Assembly: GCF_002009015.1 (NCBI RefSeq)
Contig: NZ_LZDE01000323.1
Location: 1 to 43,189, forward strand
Reading direction: 5' to 3'
Source of the DNA: Microbulbifer mangrovi
GTDB lineage: Bacteria > Pseudomonadota > Gammaproteobacteria > Pseudomonadales > Cellvibrionaceae
DNA length: 43,189 nucleotides
Numbering within the stretch: position 1 is the first letter of the stretch; each line of letters starts with the position of its first letter. A program made the translations under genes and the position numbers. The notes beneath the pieces are model-generated. The model saw only the letters and a program-made list of their open reading frames with translations. It was not told the origin of the DNA and made no database searches. Shown piece by piece: positions 24,521-33,842 of the stretch.

Positions 24521-26734
24521 TTACTGTTTTTCCATACCTTTGAGGTTGCGGTCAAAAAAGTCTTTCATCATCGTATACCAGTGCTTGCGGGTTTCCTTGC
24601 CGCGCAGGCTGTGCTTTTTACCCGGGTAGGTCATCAGTTCAAACTGCTGCCCATTATCCTGCAGCTGCTTGATCAGCTTGGTGGTATTGGTGAACAGGAC
24701 ATTGTCATCTGCCATCCCGTGATAGATCAGCAGTGAGCCTTTCAGATCCTTGGCGTAAGGGAATACGGAGGACGCCTCGTAAGCCTCCGGGACTTCGGTG
24801 GGGTTACCCATATAGCGTTCGGTGTAATGGGTGTCGTACAGCCCCCAATCGGTTACCGGTGCACCGGAAATACCTGCGGCGAAATAATCGCCAGCCTTGA
24901 ACATGGTCATCAGCGCCATGTAGCCGCCGTAGCTGTGCCCATAAACGCCGATACGGGCGGGATCCACAAACGGCAGGGAGCGCAGGAATTTCACACCAGT
25001 GACCTGGTCGTCCACTTCCACGCTGCCCATTTTCTTGAAGATCGGATCTTCAAATTTCTTGCCACGATGGGCGGAGCCGCGGTTGTCCAGGGTAAACACC
25101 ACGTAACCCTGCTGCGCCATGTACTGGTTAAAAGGCCTGTCCCAGCTGTTGGTGACCAGCTGTGCGTGCGGACCGCCGTACAGGAATACCATGGTCGGAT
25201 AGGTTTTCTTGGGATCAAAGTCCGCCGGCTTGTACATGCGGTAATACAGGGTGTGCCCTTCCGGCGCCTTGATAGTACCGAACTCCGGCTCAATCCAGTC
25301 ACTCATGTAGGGATGCAGCGGATGGCCCTTCTCCACCTTGTTTTCCTGCAGCCAGGTGACCCGCTTGCCATCGACACCGTGCAGGCTGACCTGGGCGGGT
25401 GTGGACGGATTGGAATAAGTATCGATATACCCAGACGCATCATCGGCAAACTCAATACTGTGCATGCCGTTGCGGGAGGAGATTTTTTCAATCTTGCCGT
25501 TGCCGCTGAGGTCGGTTACGTACAGGTGGCGCTCCAGCGGGGTATCTTTACGCCCGGAGAAATACACCTTGCCGTTCTTTTCATCCAGCGCTTCCAGTGC
25601 ATCGATCGCCCAGTCACCACTGGTGAGCTGCGCCAGTTGCTTGCCGGAGAAATCGTACAGGTACAGATGCTTATAGCCATCCTTTTCCGAAGCCCAGATA
25701 AACCGCTTGCTGTTTTTCAGGAAACGCAGGCCGTGGAACAGGTTGACCCAGGTATCACTGGTTTCTGTCAGGGCGGTGCGGGTCTTGCCGCTGGGGATAT
25801 CCACAAAACGCAGTTCCAGTCGGTTCTGGCTGCGGTTCTGCCACTGATAGGAAAGCAGGTTGTCACGGGCCCATTTTACCCGTGGAATATAAATGTCTTC
25901 GTTACTGCCCAGGTCCAGCCACTGGGTTTTGCCACTGGCAAGATCGAGCACACCCAGTTTGATCTTCACATTGGGACGACCCGCCGCCGGGTAACGTTGC
26001 TGGATCATATCGATCCGGTCTGCGTAGATTTCACTGCGGGTGACTTCGTCCACCGGGCTTTCATCCACCTGCAGGTAGGCGATACGTTTTTCATCCGGTG
26101 ACCACCAGTAACCGGTCATGCGGTCCATTTCTTCCTGGGCCACAAACTCCGCCATACCATTTTTTATGGTGCCCTTGCCGTCGCTAGTGAGCTGTCGCTC
26201 CTTACCGGTTTCCAGGTCCACCACAAAAATGTTCTGGTCGCGGATAAATGAGACAAAGCGCCCCTGCGGGGAAACGCGCACATCGGTCTCGAAGGCTTCG
26301 GTCTGGGTGAGGCGCTTGGGCTCACCGTTGTTCAGCTGGTAGTAGAAAACATCACCGGCGAGAGGAAACAGCAGGGACTTGCCATCCTTCGACCAGCTGT
26401 ACTCCATAATACCGCTGCCGAAGATCCGCTGCCGCTCGCGACGGGCCTTCTCTTCGTCGGAGAGATTTTCCTCTCCACTATGCAGCCGGTCGGAATTCAC
26501 CAGCATGCGGGTCTCGCCATCCTTCAGGCTGTATTCCCACAGGTCATAACGGTTGTAGTCATCCTCGCGCCCCTTGAGGAAAGTCACGCGGCTGCCATCC
26601 GGAGAATACTGCAGCGCACGGGGACTGGTACCGCTCAATGCCGGGTCGGAGAATATTCTGTCGATAGTCAACTGTTCCGCAGAGGAAAAACTGGCAAACG
26701 CGCAGCCCAACAGGAAAAACAATTTCCGCTTCAT
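24521..26734 (-). CDS. S9 family prolyl oligopeptidase (dipeptidyl-peptidase IV-like)
   Basis: I start at 26734, giving 737 residues with a signal peptide (KLFFLLGCAFASFSSA). The N-terminal two-thirds is a beta-propeller (repeated YSPDGSRVTF- and SWSKDGKSLL-type blades). The C-terminal alpha/beta hydrolase domain has the triad: Ser601 in GHSYGGYMA, Asp676 in HGMADDNV and His708 in GKKHSLRG. FLYGGPHAQ forms the oxyanion region. The double-glutamate dipeptide-binding motif of DPP-IV is likely in FVAQEEMDRM. The enzyme releases dipeptides, usually X-Pro or X-Ala, in the periplasm. It is transcribed alone and terminated at 24464-24495. It probably serves peptide nutrition. I see no regulatory site. 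Confidence 0.92.
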   Translation of the reverse strand: MKRKLFFLLGCAFASFSSAEQLTIDRIFSDPALSGTSPRALQYSPDGSRVTFLKGREDDYNRYDLWEYSLKDGETRMLVNSDRLHSGEENLSDEEKARRERQRIFGSGIMEYSWSKDGKSLLFPLAGDVFYYQLNNGEPKRLTQTEAFETDVRVSPQGRFVSFIRDQNIFVVDLETGKERQLTSDGKGTIKNGMAEFVAQEEMDRMTGYWWSPDEKRIAYLQVDESPVDEVTRSEIYADRIDMIQQRYPAAGRPNVKIKLGVLDLASGKTQWLDLGSNEDIYIPRVKWARDNLLSYQWQNRSQNRLELRFVDIPSGKTRTALTETSDTWVNLFHGLRFLKNSKRFIWASEKDGYKHLYLYDFSGKQLAQLTSGDWAIDALEALDEKNGKVYFSGRKDTPLERHLYVTDLSGNGKIEKISSRNGMHSIEFADDASGYIDTYSNPSTPAQVSLHGVDGKRVTWLQENKVEKGHPLHPYMSDWIEPEFGTIKAPEGHTLYYRMYKPADFDPKKTYPTMVFLYGGPHAQLVTNSWDRPFNQYMAQQGYVVFTLDNRGSAHRGKKFEDPIFKKMGSVEVDDQVTGVKFLRSLPFVDPARIGVYGHSYGGYMALMTMFKAGDYFAAGISGAPVTDWGLYDTHYTERYMGNPTEVPEAYEASSVFPYAKDLKGSLLIYHGMADDNVLFTNTTKLIKQLQDNGQQFELMTYPGKKHSLRGKETRKHWYTMMKDFFDRNLKGMEKQ

Positions 26735-27027
26735 GAAAATACTCGCAGTCAAGAGTCTGGACGTCGGAAACTGCGCGGCAGCCCCCAAAAACAAGCGGGA
26801 AATAATAGGACGGCAGCGGGCCTGGCGCCAGAATTTGCGGTGACCTGACCCCAGAAAACGTCGAGCTTCAGTGGCTAATTCGAACGCCTAAGTCATCGCT
26901 CGCCCTGCACCACATAGATCACGGGCTGGACCGGGTTCTTGATAAAGCCCCATACTGCACGATACTCAAATTCAGCCCGATCAACCGGAAGCGGGTATCT
27001 CTCCGGAAACCAGCCTGTGGATAACCC

Positions 27028-27648
27028 ATGAAAGCAAAGCGCACACTCTTCAGAAATATCTGCCCCGTTTTGGCCGGCACACTTGTACTGGGGGCCTGCA
27101 GCGGCAGAGATGATACAAGCCACCCCCAGGATCAGTTTCTGGAAAATATTGCCGCCTATTGTGACCAGGCATTTGCCGGTGAAATAACCGCAAACGAGCC
27201 GCGCACCAACGAGCCAGACGCGTTCGAGGGAAAGACACTGATAATGCATGTGCGCGGTTGCGATAACCCCGAACAGGAAATTCGTATTCCGTTTCATGTG
27301 GGCGAAGACCGCTCCCGCACCTGGATACTGACGCGCACTGCGGATGGAATCCGTCTCAAGCACGATCATCGTCACGAGGACGGCAGTGAGGATGCAGTAA
27401 CCATGTACGGAGGGGATACCGGAAGCGAAGGAACGGAAAACCGGCAGGAATTTCCCGTGGATCAGGAATCCATCGAGACCTTCAAGCGCGAGGGATTGAA
27501 TGCCTCACTGGAAAATACCTGGGCGATGGAGATTCACCCGGGCAAGGCTTTCATTTACGAGCTGACCAGACCCAATGGACGAGAGTTCCGCGTCCAGTTC
27601 GATCTGACCAAGCCCGTAGAGACACCGCCGGCACCCTGGGGACACTGA
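27028..27648 (+). CDS. Hypothetical lipoprotein
   Basis: This 206-residue protein has a lipoprotein signal with lipobox VLGAC (Cys24), so it is likely membrane-anchored in the periplasm. The mature part contains AAYCDQAFAGEIT and VRGCDNPEQEIRIPFHVGEDRSRTW, then a polar domain with LKHDHRHEDGSEDAVTMYGGDT and a conserved-looking C-terminus (GKAFIYELTRPNGREFRVQFDL). I recognise no enzyme motif; the two cysteines after the lipid cysteine (AAYC, RGC) may form a disulfide. The His/Asp-rich HDHRHEDG stretch could bind metal, but this is speculative. It is divergent from the S9 peptidase across 293 bases and is followed by another lipoprotein and an intradiol-dioxygenase-like gene on the same strand. 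Confidence 0.7.
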   Translation: MKAKRTLFRNICPVLAGTLVLGACSGRDDTSHPQDQFLENIAAYCDQAFAGEITANEPRTNEPDAFEGKTLIMHVRGCDNPEQEIRIPFHVGEDRSRTWILTRTADGIRLKHDHRHEDGSEDAVTMYGGDTGSEGTENRQEFPVDQESIETFKREGLNASLENTWAMEIHPGKAFIYELTRPNGREFRVQFDLTKPVETPPAPWGH

Positions 27649-27657
27649 GCAAGTCAG

Positions 27658-27683
27658 GCGCGCTCGACGAACACCGAGCGCGC
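27658..27683. other. Hairpin after the lipoprotein gene
   Basis: A perfect 9-base stem GCGCGCTCG/CGAGCGCGC with an 8-base loop lies 10 bases after the stop codon. It lacks a T-run, so it may stabilise the mRNA end or act with Rho rather than as an intrinsic terminator. Confidence 0.45.
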
Positions 27684-27790
27684 TGTCCCACCGATCACCC
27701 GCTTAACACTCGCTTACCAATCTTTACGCCGCGACGACCAACAGCTGCTGCAACATACGGTCATAGGGATCTCACAACTCAGGAGAGACC

Positions 27791-28249
27791 ATGAAAAATT
27801 CGTATTTGACCGTTGTTCTGGTGACCGCCGCGACACTCGGCGGTTGCGCCAGCGCACCAGATGCACCTCCCGTATTCTCGGAATCCTTCATCGCCAATAT
27901 CACCGAGCAGGGGAACCGCATGTTCACCTATACCGCAACCGTCAATGGTGAGGGGGGCGGGGGCGCGCCCGGTGGCGGCATGCGAGGTCGAGGTCCGGGA
28001 GGAGGTAAAGGCGGTGGCCCCGGCGGCGGCATGGGGGGTGGCGCCGGTGGAGGACCTGGCGGCGGTATGGGCGGCCCGGGTGCCGTTGGCATGAGCAAGA
28101 AAATGCGAGAAAACCCGGAAAAGGCTGCCCGGGAAAGACTGGAAGAAGTGCTCTCCCAGACCAGTTATTGTCCGCACGGCTGGTTTGTCATCGAGAAAAG
28201 TACGCTGCAGGGGAAGGTTGAGATTCGCGGCGAATGTCGCGCTCGATAA
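27791..28249 (+). CDS. Glycine-rich small lipoprotein
   Basis: This 152-residue protein starts behind a good AGGAGA ribosome site. The signal ends in lipobox TLGGC (Cys19). Residues ~53-100 are a low-complexity glycine-rich stretch with methionines and prolines (repeats like GGGMGG and GPGGG). The C-terminal ~50 residues are an ordinary folded region (KAARERLEEVLSQTSYCPHGWFVIEKS) with a Cys pair likely to form a disulfide. I do not recognise a family. A Gly/Met-rich flexible linker between a lipid anchor and a small C-terminal domain suggests it spans an envelope layer. It lies 35 bases before the dioxygenase-like gene on the same strand, so they may be co-transcribed. Confidence 0.65.
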   Translation: MKNSYLTVVLVTAATLGGCASAPDAPPVFSESFIANITEQGNRMFTYTATVNGEGGGGAPGGGMRGRGPGGGKGGGPGGGMGGGAGGGPGGGMGGPGAVGMSKKMRENPEKAARERLEEVLSQTSYCPHGWFVIEKSTLQGKVEIRGECRAR

Positions 28250-28284
28250 AGCATTACACCAAACGATAAATATATGGGGTCAGC

Positions 28285-29136
28285 ATGCACCAGAAACTTG
28301 ATACAGCAGAAAAAAATAAACTACCCGAAAGCGACAAAACCGTACAAGAAAAAACCCTGAACCGGCGACAGATGCTCTCCGCACTGGGCCTTACCGGTGC
28401 CGCTATGGTCGCCGCCTGTAGTAATGGCGGCTCGTCAGGCAATACGAGCAAGGGAAACTCAGGGGGATCCTCTTCGAGTGGTTCTTCTAGCAGTTCTTCT
28501 TCCGGCGGCAGTTCTTCCGGTAGTAGTTCCGGTGGAACCCCCGGCACCTGCACGCTGATCCCCGAGGAAACGGAGGGCCCCTACCCCCTCACCGCGGTAC
28601 TCAGTAATTCTGCCATGGTGCGTTCCGACATCACTGAGGGAAAGACCGGGGCACCACTCACTCTGGTACTGAACCTGGTGGATGTAAATAATGACTGTGC
28701 CCCGATCACCGATGCGTCGGTCTATATCTGGCACTGCGATAAAGACGGGGTCTACTCCGGATATTCACAGCCGGGAGCGGATACCCGTGGAGAGACGTTC
28801 TGCCGTGGCATCCAGGATGTGGATGGCGATGGCATGGTGCTGTTTGAAACCATCTATCCCGGCTGGTATACGGGCAGGATAACCCACATACATTTCCGGG
28901 TATTTCTGTTCAGCAGTTCGACCGCTACCGCCACCTCGCAGATAGCGTTTCCGGAAGAAATTACCCAGGTGGTTTATGCTTCGGCCCTGTATGCAGAACA
29001 CGGGCAGAACAGTTCTGTCAGCGGTTTCTCTTCAGATAACGTGTTCAGTGATGGGGTAAGTTATCAATTGGCCGAAGTCAGGGGTGACCTTGAAAATGGC
29101 TACGTAGCTACTTTACAGGTCGGCATTGCGATCTGA
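28285..29136 (+). CDS. Intradiol ring-cleavage dioxygenase-like exported protein
   Basis: This 283-residue protein has a Tat-like or lipoprotein N-terminus (LNRRQMLSALGLTGAAMVAAC, lipobox Cys45), then a glycine/serine linker (residues ~47-85), then an intradiol dioxygenase fold. Diagnostic motifs are IPEETEGPYPL at ~92, VYIWHCDKDGVYSGYS (tyrosine ligand), CRGIQDVDGDG and YPGWYTGRITHIHFRV, giving the second Tyr and the two histidine iron ligands (Tyr195, His201, His203). Classical members cleave catechols in the cytoplasm. Exported, serine-linked relatives occur in marine bacteria and may act on phenolic or lignin-derived material. The substrate is not inferable. The linker style matches the phosphoesterase at 21927. 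Confidence 0.8.
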   Translation: MHQKLDTAEKNKLPESDKTVQEKTLNRRQMLSALGLTGAAMVAACSNGGSSGNTSKGNSGGSSSSGSSSSSSSGGSSSGSSSGGTPGTCTLIPEETEGPYPLTAVLSNSAMVRSDITEGKTGAPLTLVLNLVDVNNDCAPITDASVYIWHCDKDGVYSGYSQPGADTRGETFCRGIQDVDGDGMVLFETIYPGWYTGRITHIHFRVFLFSSSTATATSQIAFPEEITQVVYASALYAEHGQNSSVSGFSSDNVFSDGVSYQLAEVRGDLENGYVATLQVGIAI

Positions 29137-29153
29137 TTTTTTCTGCTTCAGAT

Positions 29154-29188
29154 TTAAATAAGGCCGGTATATACCCGGCCTTATTTAA
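29154..29188. terminator. Bidirectional terminator between dioxygenase-like and fghA genes
   Basis: A perfect 14-base stem (AAATAAGGCCGG/CCGGCCTTATTT core) with a 7-base loop lies between convergent genes. The AT-rich outer part gives T-runs on both strands. Confidence 0.85.
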
Positions 29189-29207
29189 TCGGTTAGAGAA
29201 AGCGCGC

Positions 29208-30050
29208 TTAATGTGCCAACAGGTAGTCCGCGTGGAAACGCAGATGCTGCTCGATAAAAGTAGCGATAAAGTAGTAGCTGTGATCGTAGCCGGCGTGGAA
29301 CTCCAGCTTTAGCGGGTAACCCGCCGCGTCGGCCGCTGCCTTGAGTGCATTGGGCTTCAACTGCTCTTCCAGGAATTGGTCGTCCTCCCCCTGGGAGACC
29401 AGCATGGGCATCCGCTCCTTGGCCCTGCTGAGCAAAGAGGTCGCGTCGTATTCTTCCCACAACGTCGTATCAGCGCCCAGGTATGCAGACAGGGCCTTTT
29501 CTCCCCAGGGACAGGCAATCGGGTTACAGATGGGGCTGAACGCCGATACAGAGGTGTAGCGGCCGGGATTTTTCAGGGCGATGGTGAGCGCGCCGTGCCC
29601 TCCCATGGAATGCCCGAAAATCGCCCGCCGCTTGCTCACCGGGAAATTGGCTTCAACCAGTTTGGGCAGTTCTTCGACCACGTAATCGTACATCTGGTAA
29701 TGCGGCTTCCAGGGCGACTGGGTGGCGTTGACATAGAAGCCCGCCCCTTTGCCCAGATCGTAACTTTCACTGTCTGCCACTGCATCACCGCGCGGGCTGG
29801 TATCTGGAATCACCAGTGCAATACCCAACTCTGCCGCCATACGTTGGGCACCGGCTTTCTGGGAAAAATTCTCGTCGGTACAGGTAAGCCCCGAGAGCCA
29901 GTAAAGCACCGGAAAACGCTCATCCTTTTCCGCCTGGGACGGCAGGAAAATAGAAAAGCGCATATCACAGTCAAGCACTTCCGAGCGATGGGCGTACTGG
30001 CACTGGGTGCCATCGAAGCTATGGGTTTTGCTGACAAGTTCTACGGTCAT
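29208..30050 (-). CDS. fghA: S-formylglutathione hydrolase
   Basis: This 280-residue cytoplasmic esterase hydrolyses S-formylglutathione to formate and glutathione, the second step of formaldehyde detoxification. The family signature is complete: residues ~50-56 (WLSGLTC), the nucleophile in [20 protein letters not shown] and the C-terminal [14 protein letters not shown] with the catalytic histidine. The length matches FrmB/FghA. The start overlaps no gene but lies only 9 bases after the alcohol dehydrogenase stop, with the ribosome site AAGGTAG overlapping that stop, so the two form an operon on the minus strand. No FrmR-type regulator gene is adjacent. Confidence 0.95.
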   Translation of the reverse strand: MTVELVSKTHSFDGTQCQYAHRSEVLDCDMRFSIFLPSQAEKDERFPVLYWLSGLTCTDENFSQKAGAQRMAAELGIALVIPDTSPRGDAVADSESYDLGKGAGFYVNATQSPWKPHYQMYDYVVEELPKLVEANFPVSKRRAIFGHSMGGHGALTIALKNPGRYTSVSAFSPICNPIACPWGEKALSAYLGADTTLWEEYDATSLLSRAKERMPMLVSQGEDDQFLEEQLKPNALKAAADAAGYPLKLEFHAGYDHSYYFIATFIEQHLRFHADYLLAH

Positions 30051-30059
30051 CGGGCTACC

Positions 30060-31238
<1,179 letters not shown>

Positions 31239-31476
31239 TTAACAGATCCACATTGACCAACGCCGCCCAATCGCACACTCCCGGGGCAGGTGACGCAAGA
31301 TTGCACCCCACTGGTGCCCGGTGGATCCCGCAGCTACTTCTTCTCCCCCGGACGCCCTGCAAGTACGGAGCCCGAGGCCGGCTCACAAGACAGTGAGAGA
31401 AGGATGGGAAACGCTCTCGGGAATTGGCCCGGTCCTTGCTCCACTAACGGTAAAACACTACAAAGGCTCAACAACG

Positions 31477-31857
31477 ATGACAGACCACCAGTGGCTGATG
31501 ACTTCCCAGGCCCTCAATATCCTGCGCAAATTGCGCAAACGTATTCAGGCGGAATTCGATATCAGCCTACGCTTTTCCGATTTTGATTTTGAACCCCAGC
31601 TGGCGGAACTCAAACACCGCAGCCACGACGACGAATCCCTGAAGCTGATTGCGCAACTGGAAACCCTGAAAGGCGGTCCGTTCCTGACCGGTAATGAGCC
31701 ACCCGAGCGCCTCTACCGCGGCCAGCGGGTACTGAAAGAACAGGGCAAGAAGGATATCTACGAAATGATTTACGGCGAGGAGCTGGCACTGCACGATGGC
31801 CGCGGCGCATCCAGCCAGCCGCGTAAAATGTACCGCGGCCAGCCGGTTATAAACTGA
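31477..31857 (+). CDS. Hypothetical protein
   Basis: I start at 31477 (MTDHQWLMTSQALNILRKL), giving 126 residues; the frame is open upstream to 31321 but that part is a low-quality leader. The protein is soluble, helical and charged, without signal or membrane segments. Two YRGQ motifs (RLYRGQRVLKEQG and KMYRGQPVIN) repeat at the C-terminal half, separated by KKDIYEMIYGEEL. I do not recognise a family. It faces the next gene convergently across the hairpin at 31863-31882 and is divergent from frmA. Confidence 0.6.
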   Translation: MTDHQWLMTSQALNILRKLRKRIQAEFDISLRFSDFDFEPQLAELKHRSHDDESLKLIAQLETLKGGPFLTGNEPPERLYRGQRVLKEQGKKDIYEMIYGEELALHDGRGASSQPRKMYRGQPVIN

Positions 31858-31862
31858 ATGGA

Positions 31863-31882
31863 CCAGGGGACTCCTCCCCTGG
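31863..31882. terminator. Terminator-like hairpin between convergent genes
   Basis: A perfect 8-base stem CCAGGGGA/TCCCCTGG with a 4-base loop lies 6 bases after the stop of the plus-strand gene and ahead of the opposing stop at 31908. No T-run follows on either strand, so termination may need Rho. Confidence 0.5.
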
Positions 31883-31907
31883 ACCGGTCGAGCTGTCTTG
31901 AGACCAG

Positions 31908-32648
31908 TTAGCGCCGGGCCAGGCTCAGCAGCGCATCCGCTTCCAGATCATCTTCCACCTGATCCAGCACCTCTTCCGCGATGTCGGCCAGCAGGCGCTC
32001 GGTGGCCTCGCGGGTAGTATCTTCCACCACACCGCCATCCTTCGGCGCTTTGGTACGGTAGCGGGCATGCAGTTTCAGCGTGGAGATATCCACAGTCCCT
32101 TCCCGCAACACATGCGCGCCGATGGCGCCCTGCAGGCGATAGTGGAACTTGCCGTAGGCCGTCATACTGCCCTTTTCCAGGTCGTAATCCTTGCTGCTGA
32201 AGATATCCAGAATTTTCTGGCGAATAACGACATCGAAATCCGTATGCAGGGTCAGCGGTGCGCGGTTGGTCACCAGGTGCACCCGCTCATCTTCGAAGAA
32301 TTCCCCAAATCGCATTTGTACCTGCTGATCCAGGTACTGGCTGAATTCCTCACTGGCTTTTTTGCGGATATCGCCGAGGCCCCCTTTGCTACCGGAGAGC
32401 GCCAGCAGTAACTCAAGGTTGTTACCGGTGAGCGGGGTGGGTGCTTCGATGCGGATTTCTACAGGGGTTACCGCCAACCGGATCAGCGGGTCGGCACTGC
32501 CCACGCCCATCCAGCCCTCGGATGCCTTGGCGGCGGCCGACAATGGCGAGAACGCCGCAAGGGCAACCAGCAGAGAAACAGCGGGCGAACATAGCGATGA
32601 ATGAACAGCGGAGGAGAAAGAAGAGAGTATCGTATTTGTGCGGAACAT
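31908..32648 (-). CDS. Exported hypothetical protein
   Basis: This 246-residue protein has a signal-like N-terminus (residues ~20-42, PAVSLLVALAAFSPLSAAA) and a GGGAG ribosome site. The mature part includes EIRIEAPTPLTGNNLELLLALSG, a helical middle, and a beta-rich stretch (TAYGKFHYRLQGAIGAHV) before an acidic C-terminal helix (LLADIAEEVLDQVEDDLEADALL). I do not recognise a family. It lies 244 bases after the tyrosine phosphatase gene, separated by the hairpin at 32842-32875, so it is probably not part of that operon. A periplasmic or lipoprotein-like role is possible but unsupported. Confidence 0.65.
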   Translation of the reverse strand: MFRTNTILSSFSSAVHSSLCSPAVSLLVALAAFSPLSAAAKASEGWMGVGSADPLIRLAVTPVEIRIEAPTPLTGNNLELLLALSGSKGGLGDIRKKASEEFSQYLDQQVQMRFGEFFEDERVHLVTNRAPLTLHTDFDVVIRQKILDIFSSKDYDLEKGSMTAYGKFHYRLQGAIGAHVLREGTVDISTLKLHARYRTKAPKDGGVVEDTTREATERLLADIAEEVLDQVEDDLEADALLSLARR

Positions 32649-32841
32649 GGTTTTCGCTCCCGTGGGATTCCAGGCCGGGCCAGGGACAGCGCACCAGCAC
32701 CGCCCCGTGGCGCACGAAGCATTTACCCTCTAACCCTTGCAACCTATGGGCCAGATTTCGAGCGAAAAACGCGACAAACTGTCTTTTACCGTATATTTAT
32801 CCGTAAATTCGGAGCAAAAACTGCACAATTAGCAAAAGTAT

Positions 32842-32875
32842 CCCCCGGCAACCGCGATCAGGCGATCGCCGGGGG
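32842..32875 (-). terminator. Hairpin after the tyrosine phosphatase gene
   Basis: An 8-base stem CCCCCGGC/GCCGGGGG closes a loop that can itself form a small GCGATC/GATCGC hairpin, 17 bases past the stop codon on the minus strand. A short T-stretch (ATACTTTTG) follows, so it may terminate the phosphatase operon. Confidence 0.55.
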
Positions 32876-32892
32876 GACCAAGCGGGCGGAGA

Positions 32893-33798
32893 TTACTGCA
32901 GCAGGCGGGTGCGCAGCAGGGCCAGCTCCTGCGGGTCCACGTCGAGCGCATGTTCGATATAGCCTTCAACAGATCCGTGCTGACGCGCCATTTCGTCAAA
33001 GGCACTTTCCAGCCAGGAAAGCTCTACCCCAGACATGGCGCCGCGAATATCTTCCGGTAGCTGGGCAAAGAATGCGTACATACGCTTTTCCTTCTCGCTG
33101 GCGTCTTCCGGCAGCGCCATCATCTTGACACCGGCCAGTGTCTTGTTCGACAGCATGTAGTCCTGCTTCACCGTCTCGCGATCCACCCCCAGGGCGGTCA
33201 GAATCAGCGCAGCGCCGATACCGGTGCGGTCTTTGCCCGCGGTGCAATGGAACAGCAGCGGGTCTTCGCTCTCGATCAGTTTCTGGAACATGGCGCGATA
33301 GGCGGGCGTCTGCTGTTTAACCAGATCCGTATATCCCTTGTCCATCAGCTCAACCAGATCCTGCTTGGAAAAGTCGGGTCTGGAAAACAGCTTGGCAAAG
33401 TCCTGTTCCCAGTTCATCTCGTAATCCCACTCGAGCGTGATCGCGCTGCTTCCGCGCCAGTTGTCCGGCTCATTGGACCGTTCACTGGTAGAGCGAAAAT
33501 CGACGATGGTGGCAATCTCGCGATCACGCAGGTACGCGTAATCATCGGCGGTCAGGTTGGTGAGAATTCCGGAACGGTACAATTTACCCCACTTAACGGT
33601 TTTGCCGTCTGTGGTTTCATAGCCGCCCAGATCTCGGAAGTTGCGCCCGCCCTCCAGCGGCAGTACACGCACCTGCTGAACATCAGATTGAACCGCTGCA
33701 GTCTGTACTTTGTCCGCAATCGGTGCTGTGGCAGAGCACGCCCCGAGAGTGGTCGCTACGGCAATCGCCAGAATCCCGTTCATCCATTTGTTGTGCAT
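32893..33798 (-). CDS. Lipoprotein tyrosine-protein phosphatase (Y_phosphatase3 type)
   Basis: This 301-residue protein has a lipobox TLGAC (Cys21), so it is likely anchored in the periplasm. The catalytic P-loop is HCTAGKDRTG with nucleophile Cys185, the HCxxGxxRT signature of the dual-specificity/Y_phosphatase3 family. Upstream motifs GGRNFRDLGGY and LYRSGILTNLT are also typical, and FRSTSERSNEP supplies the general-acid region. Members remove phosphate from tyrosine or from inositol phosphates and lipids. A periplasmic location argues for a small exported phosphate ester rather than a cytosolic protein. It starts 44 bases after the TonB-receptor stop with an AGGTG ribosome site, so it belongs to that operon and probably acts on the imported compound. 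Confidence 0.85.
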   Translation of the reverse strand: MHNKWMNGILAIAVATTLGACSATAPIADKVQTAAVQSDVQQVRVLPLEGGRNFRDLGGYETTDGKTVKWGKLYRSGILTNLTADDYAYLRDREIATIVDFRSTSERSNEPDNWRGSSAITLEWDYEMNWEQDFAKLFSRPDFSKQDLVELMDKGYTDLVKQQTPAYRAMFQKLIESEDPLLFHCTAGKDRTGIGAALILTALGVDRETVKQDYMLSNKTLAGVKMMALPEDASEKEKRMYAFFAQLPEDIRGAMSGVELSWLESAFDEMARQHGSVEGYIEHALDVDPQELALLRTRLLQ

Positions 33799-33842
33799 AA
33801 ATCACCTGTCAGAAGTTTTTAAAAGTTTGGGTCGCTGGTTCA

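Noticed and set aside
24827..26101. 424-codon plus-strand open frame
   Set aside because: It is antisense to the S9 peptidase, whose propeller blades and catalytic triad are evident.
26893..27375. 160-codon minus-strand frame opposite the lipoprotein at 27028
   Set aside because: The plus-strand frame has a good lipobox and signal peptide; the minus-strand translation has no features.
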